A stretch of DNA of 10,146 bases from Pseudomonadota bacterium (GTDB lineage Bacteria; Pseudomonadota; Alphaproteobacteria; Caulobacterales; Caulobacteraceae). A program made the position numbers and the translations under genes. Where the stretch lies: contig JAEXKM010000307.1 of NCBI GenBank assembly GCA_023445705.1, positions 1 to 10,146 on the forward strand, in the 5' to 3' direction. The notes below the pieces were generated by a model, which was given only the letters and a program-made list of their open reading frames with translations, did not search any database and was not told the DNA's origin. Positions 1 through 5,879 of the stretch are shown here, piece by piece (position 1 is the stretch's first letter; the number at the start of each line of letters is the position of its first letter).

Positions 1-511
1 AGCCGTGACTGGTCAGGAACCACCAGTCGTCCTTCGCGAAGCTGGAGGCGTGGCGTTCGCAGAGATCGACGCGCGCCTGATCGTGGTGCGCCATGCCCGA
101 GAACGCGAACAGTCCGAAGGCCCCCAAGGGCAAGGAGAGGATCATTGCGTCATGGGGCCACAGGTTCGCATGCGCCAGCGCCGCCTCCAGCGCCTTGGCG
201 GACTGGCCATTGAGCGCGAAGCTCAGGACATCGACATGACTACGCTCGCGTTCGGTCCCGCGCCGAGCAACCAGTTCCTGCGCGGTCGCGATTTCGGCGC
301 GCGCGTCGGCCATCTGCGCGGTGATCGCCAGGAGCCGGGCGCGGGCCGCACGGGCGAGCGCGAAGTCGGGATCGGCGAGCAGCGCCTTATCGAGCGCCTC
401 GGCCGCGCCGGTCCACATCGCCAGCATGTGTCCGGCGCCGGTCCGATAATGGGATGCGGCTTCCTCTGACCCGGTCGATAGCGTCAGGTCGTAGCTGTCG
501 GTCATCGCCAC
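1..511 (-). CDS. TTC38-like tetratricopeptide repeat protein (5' part, runs off left edge)
   Basis: The minus strand is open from the left edge to about position 529 and gives a helical, alanine-rich protein of about 170 visible residues. The pattern fits the TTC38 family of TPR proteins: an N-terminal LTLSTGSEEAASHY stretch, then ALDKALLADPDFALARAA (a TPR-like helix pair), then RERSHVDVLSFALNGQ and a tail ending in KDDWWFLTSHG. These resemble family blocks I know, including the RER-H-V stretch; this is recall, not a search. TPR units usually mediate protein-protein contacts, and the function of bacterial TTC38-like proteins is not established. Three starts are possible in frame: ATG at 529, GTG at 511 and ATG at 505. 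GTG at 511 is preferred because GGAGAG (519-524) sits 7 bases upstream of it, while ATG 529 has no ribosome binding site. No signal peptide is seen, so it is probably cytoplasmic. It diverges from the AraC-type gene. The C-terminal half is missing because the window ends. Confidence 0.8.
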   Translation of the reverse strand, partial: MAMTDSYDLTLSTGSEEAASHYRTGAGHMLAMWTGAAEALDKALLADPDFALARAARARLLAITAQMADARAEIATAQELVARRGTERERSHVDVLSFALNGQSAKALEAALAHANLWPHDAMILSLPLGAFGLFAFSGMAHHDQARVDLCERHASSFAKDDWWFLTSHG

Positions 512-588
512 GGCGGCTCTCTCCGTCATGCGCCACAGTTGGCGTACCCTGGCGCTGAAGGCGCCTCATCTCGTATATCGCTCGGATT

Positions 589-637
589 GCTGTCCGCCTC
601 TCGACCAGGCGACAGGACTTGTAGATCAGCGGACAGC
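589..637. promoter_or_regulatory. Perfect 9-bp inverted repeat in the divergent TPR/AraC intergenic region (candidate operator)
   Basis: GCTGTCCGC at 589-597 and its exact reverse complement GCGGACAGC at 629-637 are separated by 31 bases, so the arm centres are 40 bp apart, close to four helical turns. The downstream arm ends two bases before the ribosome binding site (GGAGG, 640-644) of the AraC-type gene. A shorter repeat, GGCGC at 551-555 and GCGCC at 561-565, lies nearer the TPR gene. An AT-rich TATAT patch sits at 574-578, but no good -35 hexamer accompanies it on either strand. An autoregulatory operator is an inference from position and symmetry only. Confidence 0.4.
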
Positions 638-649
638 CTGGAGGCGGCC

Positions 650-1438
650 ATGACATGGAGCGAGATTTCGGCGCCGCCTGACCTGGGGGCGCCGGCTCCG
701 CTGACGGTTCGCGTCCAATCCCTTGAGGCGCGGACCTATTTCCCGGAGCATGCGCACCCATGGGGTCAGGTGGCCTACGCGATCTCCGGGGTCCTGTCGG
801 TGGCGATCCCTGGGAGATCCTTCGTGATATCCCCGCGGCAAGCGGTCTGGTTGCCGGCGGGCGTCAACCACCGCGTCGGCTCGCTCATGGGCGCGGAATT
901 CCGCAGTCTCTGGATTTCCACGGCGGTCACCAGCGACCTGCCATCGGATCCTGCGGTGTTCAATGTCGCGCCGTTGCTGCGCGCGCTGATCGCCGAAGCT
1001 GCTGTCCTGCAGGAGAGCGGTGACGATCCCGGCTATCGAGGCCGGGTGACCGGCCTGATCCTCGATCAGCTACGTCGTGCGCGTGCGCTTCCTGCGGCGT
1101 TGCCCTGGCCTCGCACCGCGGCGCTGGTCCGGCTGTGCGGGGCGCTTTACGCCGACCCTGCGGATTCCCGGACCGCAGAACAATGGGGCGAGGAACTCGG
1201 TGTCTCCACGCGCACCCTGACACGGCGCTTCGAAGCCGATCTTGGGATGAGCCTGCGCTCCTGGCGGCGTCGCATGCGACTGTTCAAGTCGATCGAGTTG
1301 CTCGGTGGCGACATGGACATCACCCAGATCGCACTAGAGCTGGGCTACGCCTCGTCCTCAGCATTCACCTACGCCTTCAGAACCGCCATCGGCGTGAGCC
1401 CGACGCTCTACATCCGCGGCGAGGCCTCCGCGCCCTAG
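650..1438 (+). CDS. AraC family transcriptional regulator with N-terminal cupin (NimR/YeaM-like architecture)
   Basis: This 262-residue protein is a DNA-binding regulator. Residues about 17-85 form an AraC-type cupin (PEHAHPWGQVAYAISGVL at 32-49, with His34 and His36, and WLPAGVNHRV at 67-76) that would bind a small ligand or sense a metal. Residues about 155-258 form the two-helix-turn-helix AraC/XylS domain: the first helix-turn-helix is around 175-196 (GVSTRTLTRRFEADLGMS) and the second around 222-245, followed by the family signature IALELGYASSSAFTYAFR and GVSP. Length and order match the NimR/YeaM-like subgroup; the ligand cannot be told. The frame is open upstream to 539, but ATG 650 is chosen because GGAGG (640-644) precedes it by 5 bases and the longer N-terminus looks like non-coding sequence. 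It diverges from the TPR gene and converges on the stress-protein gene. Targets are unknown; itself and the TPR gene are the obvious candidates. Confidence 0.9.
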   Translation: MTWSEISAPPDLGAPAPLTVRVQSLEARTYFPEHAHPWGQVAYAISGVLSVAIPGRSFVISPRQAVWLPAGVNHRVGSLMGAEFRSLWISTAVTSDLPSDPAVFNVAPLLRALIAEAAVLQESGDDPGYRGRVTGLILDQLRRARALPAALPWPRTAALVRLCGALYADPADSRTAEQWGEELGVSTRTLTRRFEADLGMSLRSWRRRMRLFKSIELLGGDMDITQIALELGYASSSAFTYAFRTAIGVSPTLYIRGEASAP

Positions 1439-1470
1439 GCCGACTTCGACATGCCTCGCCCAGGCTTCGA

Positions 1471-2367
1471 TCAGCCCCGCGGCTGCGCGTCTCTCGTCGC
1501 CCGGACAACCAGGATGTCGCATGGCGCAGCATCGACGATCCGCGGCCCCTTGCCGATGACGACGGTGTGGAAGAGCAGGCTGCGCTCGTAAGCGCCGATG
1601 ACGCAAAGGTCGGCGCCGCGTTCCGTTGCGTAGGCGCTCAGCATGGCCTCTGGAGGGCCGTGTTCGATCAGGGTCTGAATCCTTCCCCTGGCCGTCTCGG
1701 GCAAATCGGCTTCCGCCACGAACTCCCTGAGGGAAGCGCGCTCCATCTCCCCGAAGTCGCGACTTAGCTGGCTGTCGAGCAGCAGCGCCCGATAAGGCAG
1801 CTCAAACGCATGCATCACATGAAGCTCCGACTGCGGAAATAGACGTGCGGCCGCTTCAAGTCCGCTGCGCGCTTCGACGCTGAAATCAGCGCCTATCAGC
1901 AGGCGCTGATAAGGTCCTTGCGGGCGCTTCTTCACCACCAGGACGGAGACAGGCGAGCGTCTGAACAGCTCGTTGATGGTCTTGCCAAGCGGCGGCCAGC
2001 CGAAGACGCGGGACCGGCCAAGGCCGACCACCACGAGGTCGCATTGCTCCTGCTCGATCGTATCGAGAATGGCGGCGATCGGCGGGCTTTCGGACAGGTG
2101 GATCTTCAGCCGCGGACAGTTCCCCCGGATGTCGTCGCGGATCTGCCGCTCCACGCGGTCGCGATTGTCCGGCGGCCGCCGCCAGGACGGCAGCCCGTGA
2201 TGATCCGGCTCGGCGGGCGTATCGAGAGCGTGGACGATGTGAAGCTCGGCATCCCAGTGATTGGCCAGCAGCGTGGCGCGGTCGAGCGCCCGATCGCTGC
2301 TGCCGCTCAGATCGGTCGCCAGCAATATTCGCTTGGGCGGGCCGAGCGGCGAGGTGTCTTCCACCAA
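1471..2367 (-). CDS. Universal stress protein with two tandem Usp domains
   Basis: A 298-residue protein made of two Usp domains. Domain 1 spans about 12-147 (KRILLATDLSGSSDRALDRA, closing with SPVSVLVVKK) and domain 2 about 153-290 (QRLLIGADFSVEARSGLEAA, closing with APCDILVVRA). Each keeps the strand-Asp after beta-1 (Asp19, Asp161). Tandem Usp proteins are soluble cytoplasmic proteins linked to stress survival, and some bind ATP or AMP. The usual G-2x-G-9x-G(S/T) nucleotide loop is degenerate in both halves: VVGLGRSRVFGWPPLGKT at about 113-130 has Arg for the second Gly and Lys for Ser/Thr, and VIGAYERSLLFHTVVIGK at 257-273 lacks the second Gly and is one residue too long. The start is TTG 2367 or the adjacent GTG 2364; both suit a GAGAGG ribosome binding site on the minus strand just upstream (about 2374-2379). 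It shares a 250-bp promoter region with the divergent mrp operon, which suggests but does not prove co-regulation. Confidence 0.92.
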   Translation of the reverse strand: MVEDTSPLGPPKRILLATDLSGSSDRALDRATLLANHWDAELHIVHALDTPAEPDHHGLPSWRRPPDNRDRVERQIRDDIRGNCPRLKIHLSESPPIAAILDTIEQEQCDLVVVGLGRSRVFGWPPLGKTINELFRRSPVSVLVVKKRPQGPYQRLLIGADFSVEARSGLEAAARLFPQSELHVMHAFELPYRALLLDSQLSRDFGEMERASLREFVAEADLPETARGRIQTLIEHGPPEAMLSAYATERGADLCVIGAYERSLLFHTVVIGKGPRIVDAAPCDILVVRATRDAQPRG

Positions 2368-2619
2368 GCGTCACCTCTCAGAGAAAAAAACGTTGAAACA
2401 TTGCGATCATAACTTCGAATGTCATCGAAGCAGATCTGGGGCCGGACATGGGCCGGTCGCCCCAAAGCCTATCTATTTCCCACGTGCGGGGCACAGGTGG
2501 TTTTGCATGTTTGCCGACAATTTGAACCCGGCGCCTTGAAGAGCTGCTCGGTTTGTTGAGGATGGCGGGGGACCTGCCGGCCCATACCGCCGCTACATCG
2601 GAGAATTCATTCAAGGCCC
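2368..2619. other. Divergent intergenic region between usp and mrpA
   Basis: About 250 bp with no convincing gene. It should contain the promoters of both the stress-protein gene and the mrp operon. On the usp side there is a -10-like hexamer and an inverted repeat (listed separately). On the mrpA side no good sigma-70 pair, EcfG-type (GGAAC/CGTT) or sigma-54 element was found. Other visible items are a CACGTG palindrome at 2481-2486, a direct repeat of GGCCGG at 2440-2445 and 2451-2456, and a short GAGC-T-GCTC hairpin near 2542-2550. No known riboswitch was recognised in the leader. Confidence 0.6.
2406..2430 (-). promoter_or_regulatory. Candidate usp promoter: TATGAT -10 box abutting an 18-bp inverted repeat
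   Basis: On the minus strand TATGAT (2406-2411), five of six matches to the sigma-70 -10 consensus, lies about 40 bases upstream of the usp start, giving a predicted leader of roughly 30 bases. One base further upstream is an inverted repeat, CTTCGA (2413-2418) and TCGAAG (2425-2430) with a 6-base centre. It would sit inside the -35/-10 spacer, a classic place for a repressor. The hexamer at -35 spacing (TCTGCT, 2429-2434) is poor, so the promoter would be weak or activator-dependent, or this may be chance. Confidence 0.3.
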
Positions 2620-5538
2620 ATGAGTTGGTCGCAGGTTCTGCTGCTCCTGATCCTCGGAACGCCATTCGTCGGCGCTGCGGCGGCCGCGTGCCTGCGGCCG
2701 GACGCGCGCAACGCAGCCGCCAGCCTGGCGACCGCCACGACGCTGATTGCGCTGATCTGCACGGTCCTGCTTTATCCGACGGTCGCCGGAGGCGGTGTCC
2801 TTACGCTCTCAGCCCCCTGGGCGCCTGCCCTGCAGCTTACTTTCGGCCTGCGACTCGACGGGTTCTCCTGGCTCTTCTTGGTGCTGATTTGCGGCATAGG
2901 TCTGCTGGTGAGCATCTATGCGCGGTACTACATGTCGCCCGCCGACCCGGTGCCGCGGTTCTTCTCGCTGCTCCTGGCCTTCGCCGGCGCCATGGTGGGC
3001 GTGGTGCTGTCGGCGAACGTCATCCAGTTGGTCGTCTTCTGGGAAGTGACGAGCATCCTGTCGTTCCTGCTCATTGGCTATTGGCACCACGGCGCCGCCG
3101 CGCGGGAAGGCGCGCGCATGGCGCTCATCGTAACCGCCACGGGAGGGCTTTGCCTGCTGCTGGGGCTGCTGATGATCGCCCATGCAGCCGGAAGCCTTGA
3201 GATCGATGCGATCCTCGCCTCCGGAGATAAGATTCGCAGCAGCGGAGCCTATGTTCCAGCCCTGCTTCTGATCCTCGTCGGCGCGTTCACCAAGAGCGCG
3301 CAATTCCCGTTTCACTTCTGGCTGCCGAACGCCATGGCCGCGCCGACGCCGGTCTCGGCCTTCCTGCACTCGGCGACCATGGTCAAGGCCGGGGTCTTCC
3401 TGCTGGTGCGGTTCTGGCCGGTGCTTTCCGGGACCGAAGAATGGTTCTGGCTGGTCGCGGCATCGGGGTTAATCACCCTGACGCTCGGCGCCCTGCTGGC
3501 GATCTTCCAGCAGGATATGAAAGGCGTCCTGGCCTATTCCACCATAAGTCACCTTGGACTCATCACCTTCCTGATTGGCCTTTCCAGCCCGCTTGCCTGC
3601 GTGGCGGCGATCTTCCACATCGTCAATCATGCGGTGTTCAAGGCGTCGCTGTTCATGGCCGCCGGCGCGGTGGATCATGAGACGGGGACGCGCGACCTGC
3701 GCAAGCTTGGGGGGCTGGCGCGCTTCATGCCCCTCACCGCGGGGCTAGCCGCCGTAGCCGCCGCCGCCATGGCCGGGGTTCCGCTTCTGAACGGCTTCCT
3801 GTCCAAGGAGATGTTCTTTGAGGAAGCCCTGGCCACCCGAACAGGAAGTCGCCTCGATCTGCTGATCCCAGCCGTGGTCGTGACCGCCAGCGCTTTCTCC
3901 GTTCTGTATTCGCTGCGCTTCATCGGCGGCGTGTTCTTTGGCGCTGCGCCACCGGCCTTTCCCAAGCCGCCGCATGAGCCTCCCCCCTGGATGCTGGCGC
4001 CCATCGGAATTCTCGCCCTGACATGCCTGCTTGTCGGCGCGTTCCCAGCGATCATGATCGCGCCGGCCCTGGACGTCGCCATCGAGGCCGTGCTGGGGGA
4101 TCGCGCGCCGGAGTTTACACTGGCGGTCTGGCATGGGCTGACGCCGGCGCTCATGATGAGCTTCGCCGCCTTCGCCGCCGGCATAGTCCTCTATGTCGCT
4201 TTCCGCGGGCCGCTCACTCGAGGCGCCGCGCCGCCGTCAGGTCCGATCAGCGCAACCCGGCTCTTCGATGTCACCCTGCAACTACTGACCGAGAAGGTCC
4301 CGGCCGCAGTTGAGCGGCGCTTTCCATCAGAACGCCTACAGCCGCAGCTTCTGCTGCTCTGGATCGTGACCCTGACGGCGGCCGGCCTCAGTCTGGCGGT
4401 CGCCCCGATCGCCTTCCGGGGGATCAGCCTCTCGCCGATCGATTCCGCCTTCGCGCTTCTCTGGCTCATCGGAGGCGCGTGCGCGATCGCTGCGGCCAGC
4501 CTCGCAAAGTTTCATCGCCTGGCCGCGCTGGTGGCTGTGGGAGGCGCTGGTCTCACATTGTGCATCAGCTTTGTCTGGCTTTCGGCGCCTGACCTCGCGG
4601 CGACCCAGCTTCTGGTGGAGGTTGTCACCACTATCCTGCTCCTGCTGGGCCTGCGCTGGCTGCCTCAGCGCGTGAAGATGGTCGCCGTGCGGCGTCCCGC
4701 CGATCGCCTGCGCCGGATGCGCGATGGTCTGATGGCGGTGCTGGCTGGGCTGGGAATGGCGATGCTCGCCTATGGGGTGATGATGCACCCCGCCCAGGAT
4801 TCGATCTCGGAGTTCTTCCTGGCGCGCGCCTACGCTGAGGGCGGCGGACGCAATGTGGTCAACGTCATTCTCGTGGATTTTCGAGCTTTCGATACGCTTG
4901 GCGAAATCACCGTGCTCGCCGTCGTGGCGCTCTCAGTATTCGCCCTGTTGCGCCGTTTCCGGCCAAGCGAGGAAAGCATGGGCGCTCCGGTGCAGCAGCA
5001 GCGCCAGGCCGCCCAGGACGAAGCCAGCGCCGAGCGCGAGGGCGGTCAGACGCTCGCGGAGTTTCTGTATGTCCCCGGTCTGATCATCCGGCTGATGTTC
5101 CCGATCATCCTGTTGTTCGCAGTCCACCTGTTCCTGCGCGGGCACGATCTGCCAGGTGGCGGGTTTTCGGCCGGCCTGACGGCCTCCGCCGCGTTGATCC
5201 TGTTGTACTTCGCAGGAGGGGTGCGTTGGGTGGAGAGCCGGTTTCGGGTCGCGCCGGTCCGCTGGATCGGCATCGGTCTGCTCGTTGCGCTGGCGACGGG
5301 AGCGGGCTCCCTCGTTTTCGGCTATCCGTTCCTGACCTCCTACTTCCGCTATCTGGAGCTGCCGCTTCTGGGCCGCATCCCCCTAGCGACGGCCATCCTG
5401 TTCGACCTTGGCGTGTTCATCCTCGTGGTCGGAGCCACGACCCTGATCCTGACGGCCATCGCCCACCAATCCCTCCGTCGTCCCCGACGGCAGAAGGTCA
5501 AGGTCGCGGATGCGCCTGAATTGAGCGGAGAGGGGTGA
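2620..5538 (+). CDS. mrpA: Mrp Na+/H+ antiporter subunit A fused to subunit B (MrpA', group 2)
   Basis: A 972-residue polytopic inner-membrane protein, the largest subunit of the Mrp (Mnh/Pha) cation/proton antiporter. Residues about 60-520 are the NuoL-like antiporter core. It carries the ion-path residues of the family: Glu142 in FWEVTSILSFLLIG, Lys225 and His232 in FTKSAQFPFHFWLPNAM, His250 and Lys256 in FLHSATMVKAG, and Lys301 in QDMKGVLAYSTISHLG. Residues about 605-690 are the NuoJ-like part (SAPDLAATQLLVEVVTTILL), and 728-778 the MbhE-like part (GGGRNVVNVILVDFRAFDTL at 741-760). A polar, Gln/Glu-rich linker (about 780-812) leads to a complete MnhB domain (about 813-952, with HLFLRGHDLPGGGFSAGL). 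This A-B fusion is typical of group-2 mrp operons, which lack a separate mrpB. The ATG at 2620 is the first sensible start, but its ribosome binding site is weak: AAGG only 3 bases away, GGAGAA 14 bases away. Its TGA overlaps the mrpC ATG by one base. Confidence 0.96.
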   Translation: MSWSQVLLLLILGTPFVGAAAAACLRPDARNAAASLATATTLIALICTVLLYPTVAGGGVLTLSAPWAPALQLTFGLRLDGFSWLFLVLICGIGLLVSIYARYYMSPADPVPRFFSLLLAFAGAMVGVVLSANVIQLVVFWEVTSILSFLLIGYWHHGAAAREGARMALIVTATGGLCLLLGLLMIAHAAGSLEIDAILASGDKIRSSGAYVPALLLILVGAFTKSAQFPFHFWLPNAMAAPTPVSAFLHSATMVKAGVFLLVRFWPVLSGTEEWFWLVAASGLITLTLGALLAIFQQDMKGVLAYSTISHLGLITFLIGLSSPLACVAAIFHIVNHAVFKASLFMAAGAVDHETGTRDLRKLGGLARFMPLTAGLAAVAAAAMAGVPLLNGFLSKEMFFEEALATRTGSRLDLLIPAVVVTASAFSVLYSLRFIGGVFFGAAPPAFPKPPHEPPPWMLAPIGILALTCLLVGAFPAIMIAPALDVAIEAVLGDRAPEFTLAVWHGLTPALMMSFAAFAAGIVLYVAFRGPLTRGAAPPSGPISATRLFDVTLQLLTEKVPAAVERRFPSERLQPQLLLLWIVTLTAAGLSLAVAPIAFRGISLSPIDSAFALLWLIGGACAIAAASLAKFHRLAALVAVGGAGLTLCISFVWLSAPDLAATQLLVEVVTTILLLLGLRWLPQRVKMVAVRRPADRLRRMRDGLMAVLAGLGMAMLAYGVMMHPAQDSISEFFLARAYAEGGGRNVVNVILVDFRAFDTLGEITVLAVVALSVFALLRRFRPSEESMGAPVQQQRQAAQDEASAEREGGQTLAEFLYVPGLIIRLMFPIILLFAVHLFLRGHDLPGGGFSAGLTASAALILLYFAGGVRWVESRFRVAPVRWIGIGLLVALATGAGSLVFGYPFLTSYFRYLELPLLGRIPLATAILFDLGVFILVVGATTLILTAIAHQSLRRPRRQKVKVADAPELSGEG

Positions 5539-5879
5539 TGGAGCTCATCCTTGCGGGCGCCATCGGCGTCCTGACCGGCGCCGGCGTCTGGTTGGTCCTG
5601 CGGCCAAGAACTTTTCAGGTGATCGTCGGGCTGACCCTGCTGTCCTACGCCGTCAATCTCTTCATTTTCTCGACCGGCGGCCTACGCATCGGCGCGGAGC
5701 CCATCCTGAAAGGCCCCACCGGCGCGCTTGCGGACTATGCGGACCCGTTGCCGCAGGCGCTCGTACTCACCGCGATTGTGATCGGCTTTGCGACCACCGC
5801 GCTCCTGCTCGTCGTGGTCCTGGCCGCACGGGGGCTGACCGGAGGCGACCACGTCGATGGCGAGGAGCCGCCGCCGTGA
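5538..5879 (+). CDS. mrpC: Mrp Na+/H+ antiporter subunit C (NuoK-like)
   Basis: A 113-residue hydrophobic protein with three predicted membrane segments, homologous to NuoK of respiratory complex I. The family block DPLPQALVLTAIVIGFATTA is at residues 69-88 and the N-terminal RPRTFQVIVGLTLLSYAVNL at 22-41; the former holds the Gln, Thr and Gly known to matter in MrpC. The tail (GGDHVDGEEPPP) is acidic and polar. ATG 5538 is chosen over the in-frame GTG 5535 because GGAG (5527-5530) lies 7 bases upstream and the ATG overlaps the mrpA stop as TGATG, which implies translational coupling. Its length is normal for the family. In the complex it sits in the membrane between the A and D antiporter-like subunits. 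Confidence 0.95.
   Translation: MELILAGAIGVLTGAGVWLVLRPRTFQVIVGLTLLSYAVNLFIFSTGGLRIGAEPILKGPTGALADYADPLPQALVLTAIVIGFATTALLLVVVLAARGLTGGDHVDGEEPPP

Noticed and set aside
5..469. Plus-strand open frame of 154 codons at the left edge
   Set aside because: It is antisense to the TTC38-like gene, whose minus-strand translation matches a known family; the plus-strand product (Arg/Gly/Gln-rich) does not.
539..649. Extended N-terminus of the AraC-type regulator (37 extra residues)
   Set aside because: The ATG at 650 has an ideal GGAGG at 5 bases and begins the normal family N-terminus; the extension covers the inverted repeat and looks non-coding.
1453..1465. Hairpin GCCT-cgccc-AGGC between the araC-type and usp stops, considered as a terminator
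   Set aside because: The stem is only four base pairs with no T-run, which is expected by chance at this GC content.
2481..2486. CACGTG palindrome in the usp/mrpA intergenic region as a regulator site
   Set aside because: The symmetry does not extend beyond six bases and no known bacterial regulator site was recognised, so it is not distinguishable from chance.
2490..2507. Possible sigma-54 promoter (GGCAC ... TTGCA) upstream of mrpA
   Set aside because: The GG and GC elements are 13 bases apart instead of the required 10, so it is very unlikely to be used.
2378..2665. Minus-strand open frame of 95 codons filling the usp/mrpA gap and ending about 11 bases before the usp start
   Set aside because: Its start lies inside mrpA, it has no recognisable motif, and the composition (Pro/Ser/Arg-rich, mixed) looks like a chance frame in GC-rich DNA. 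It would also cover both promoters.
3675..4184. Long minus-strand open frame (169 codons) inside mrpA
   Set aside because: It is a typical shadow of a GC-rich membrane-protein gene; it is Arg/Pro/Ser-rich with no motif, while mrpA on the other strand is unambiguous.
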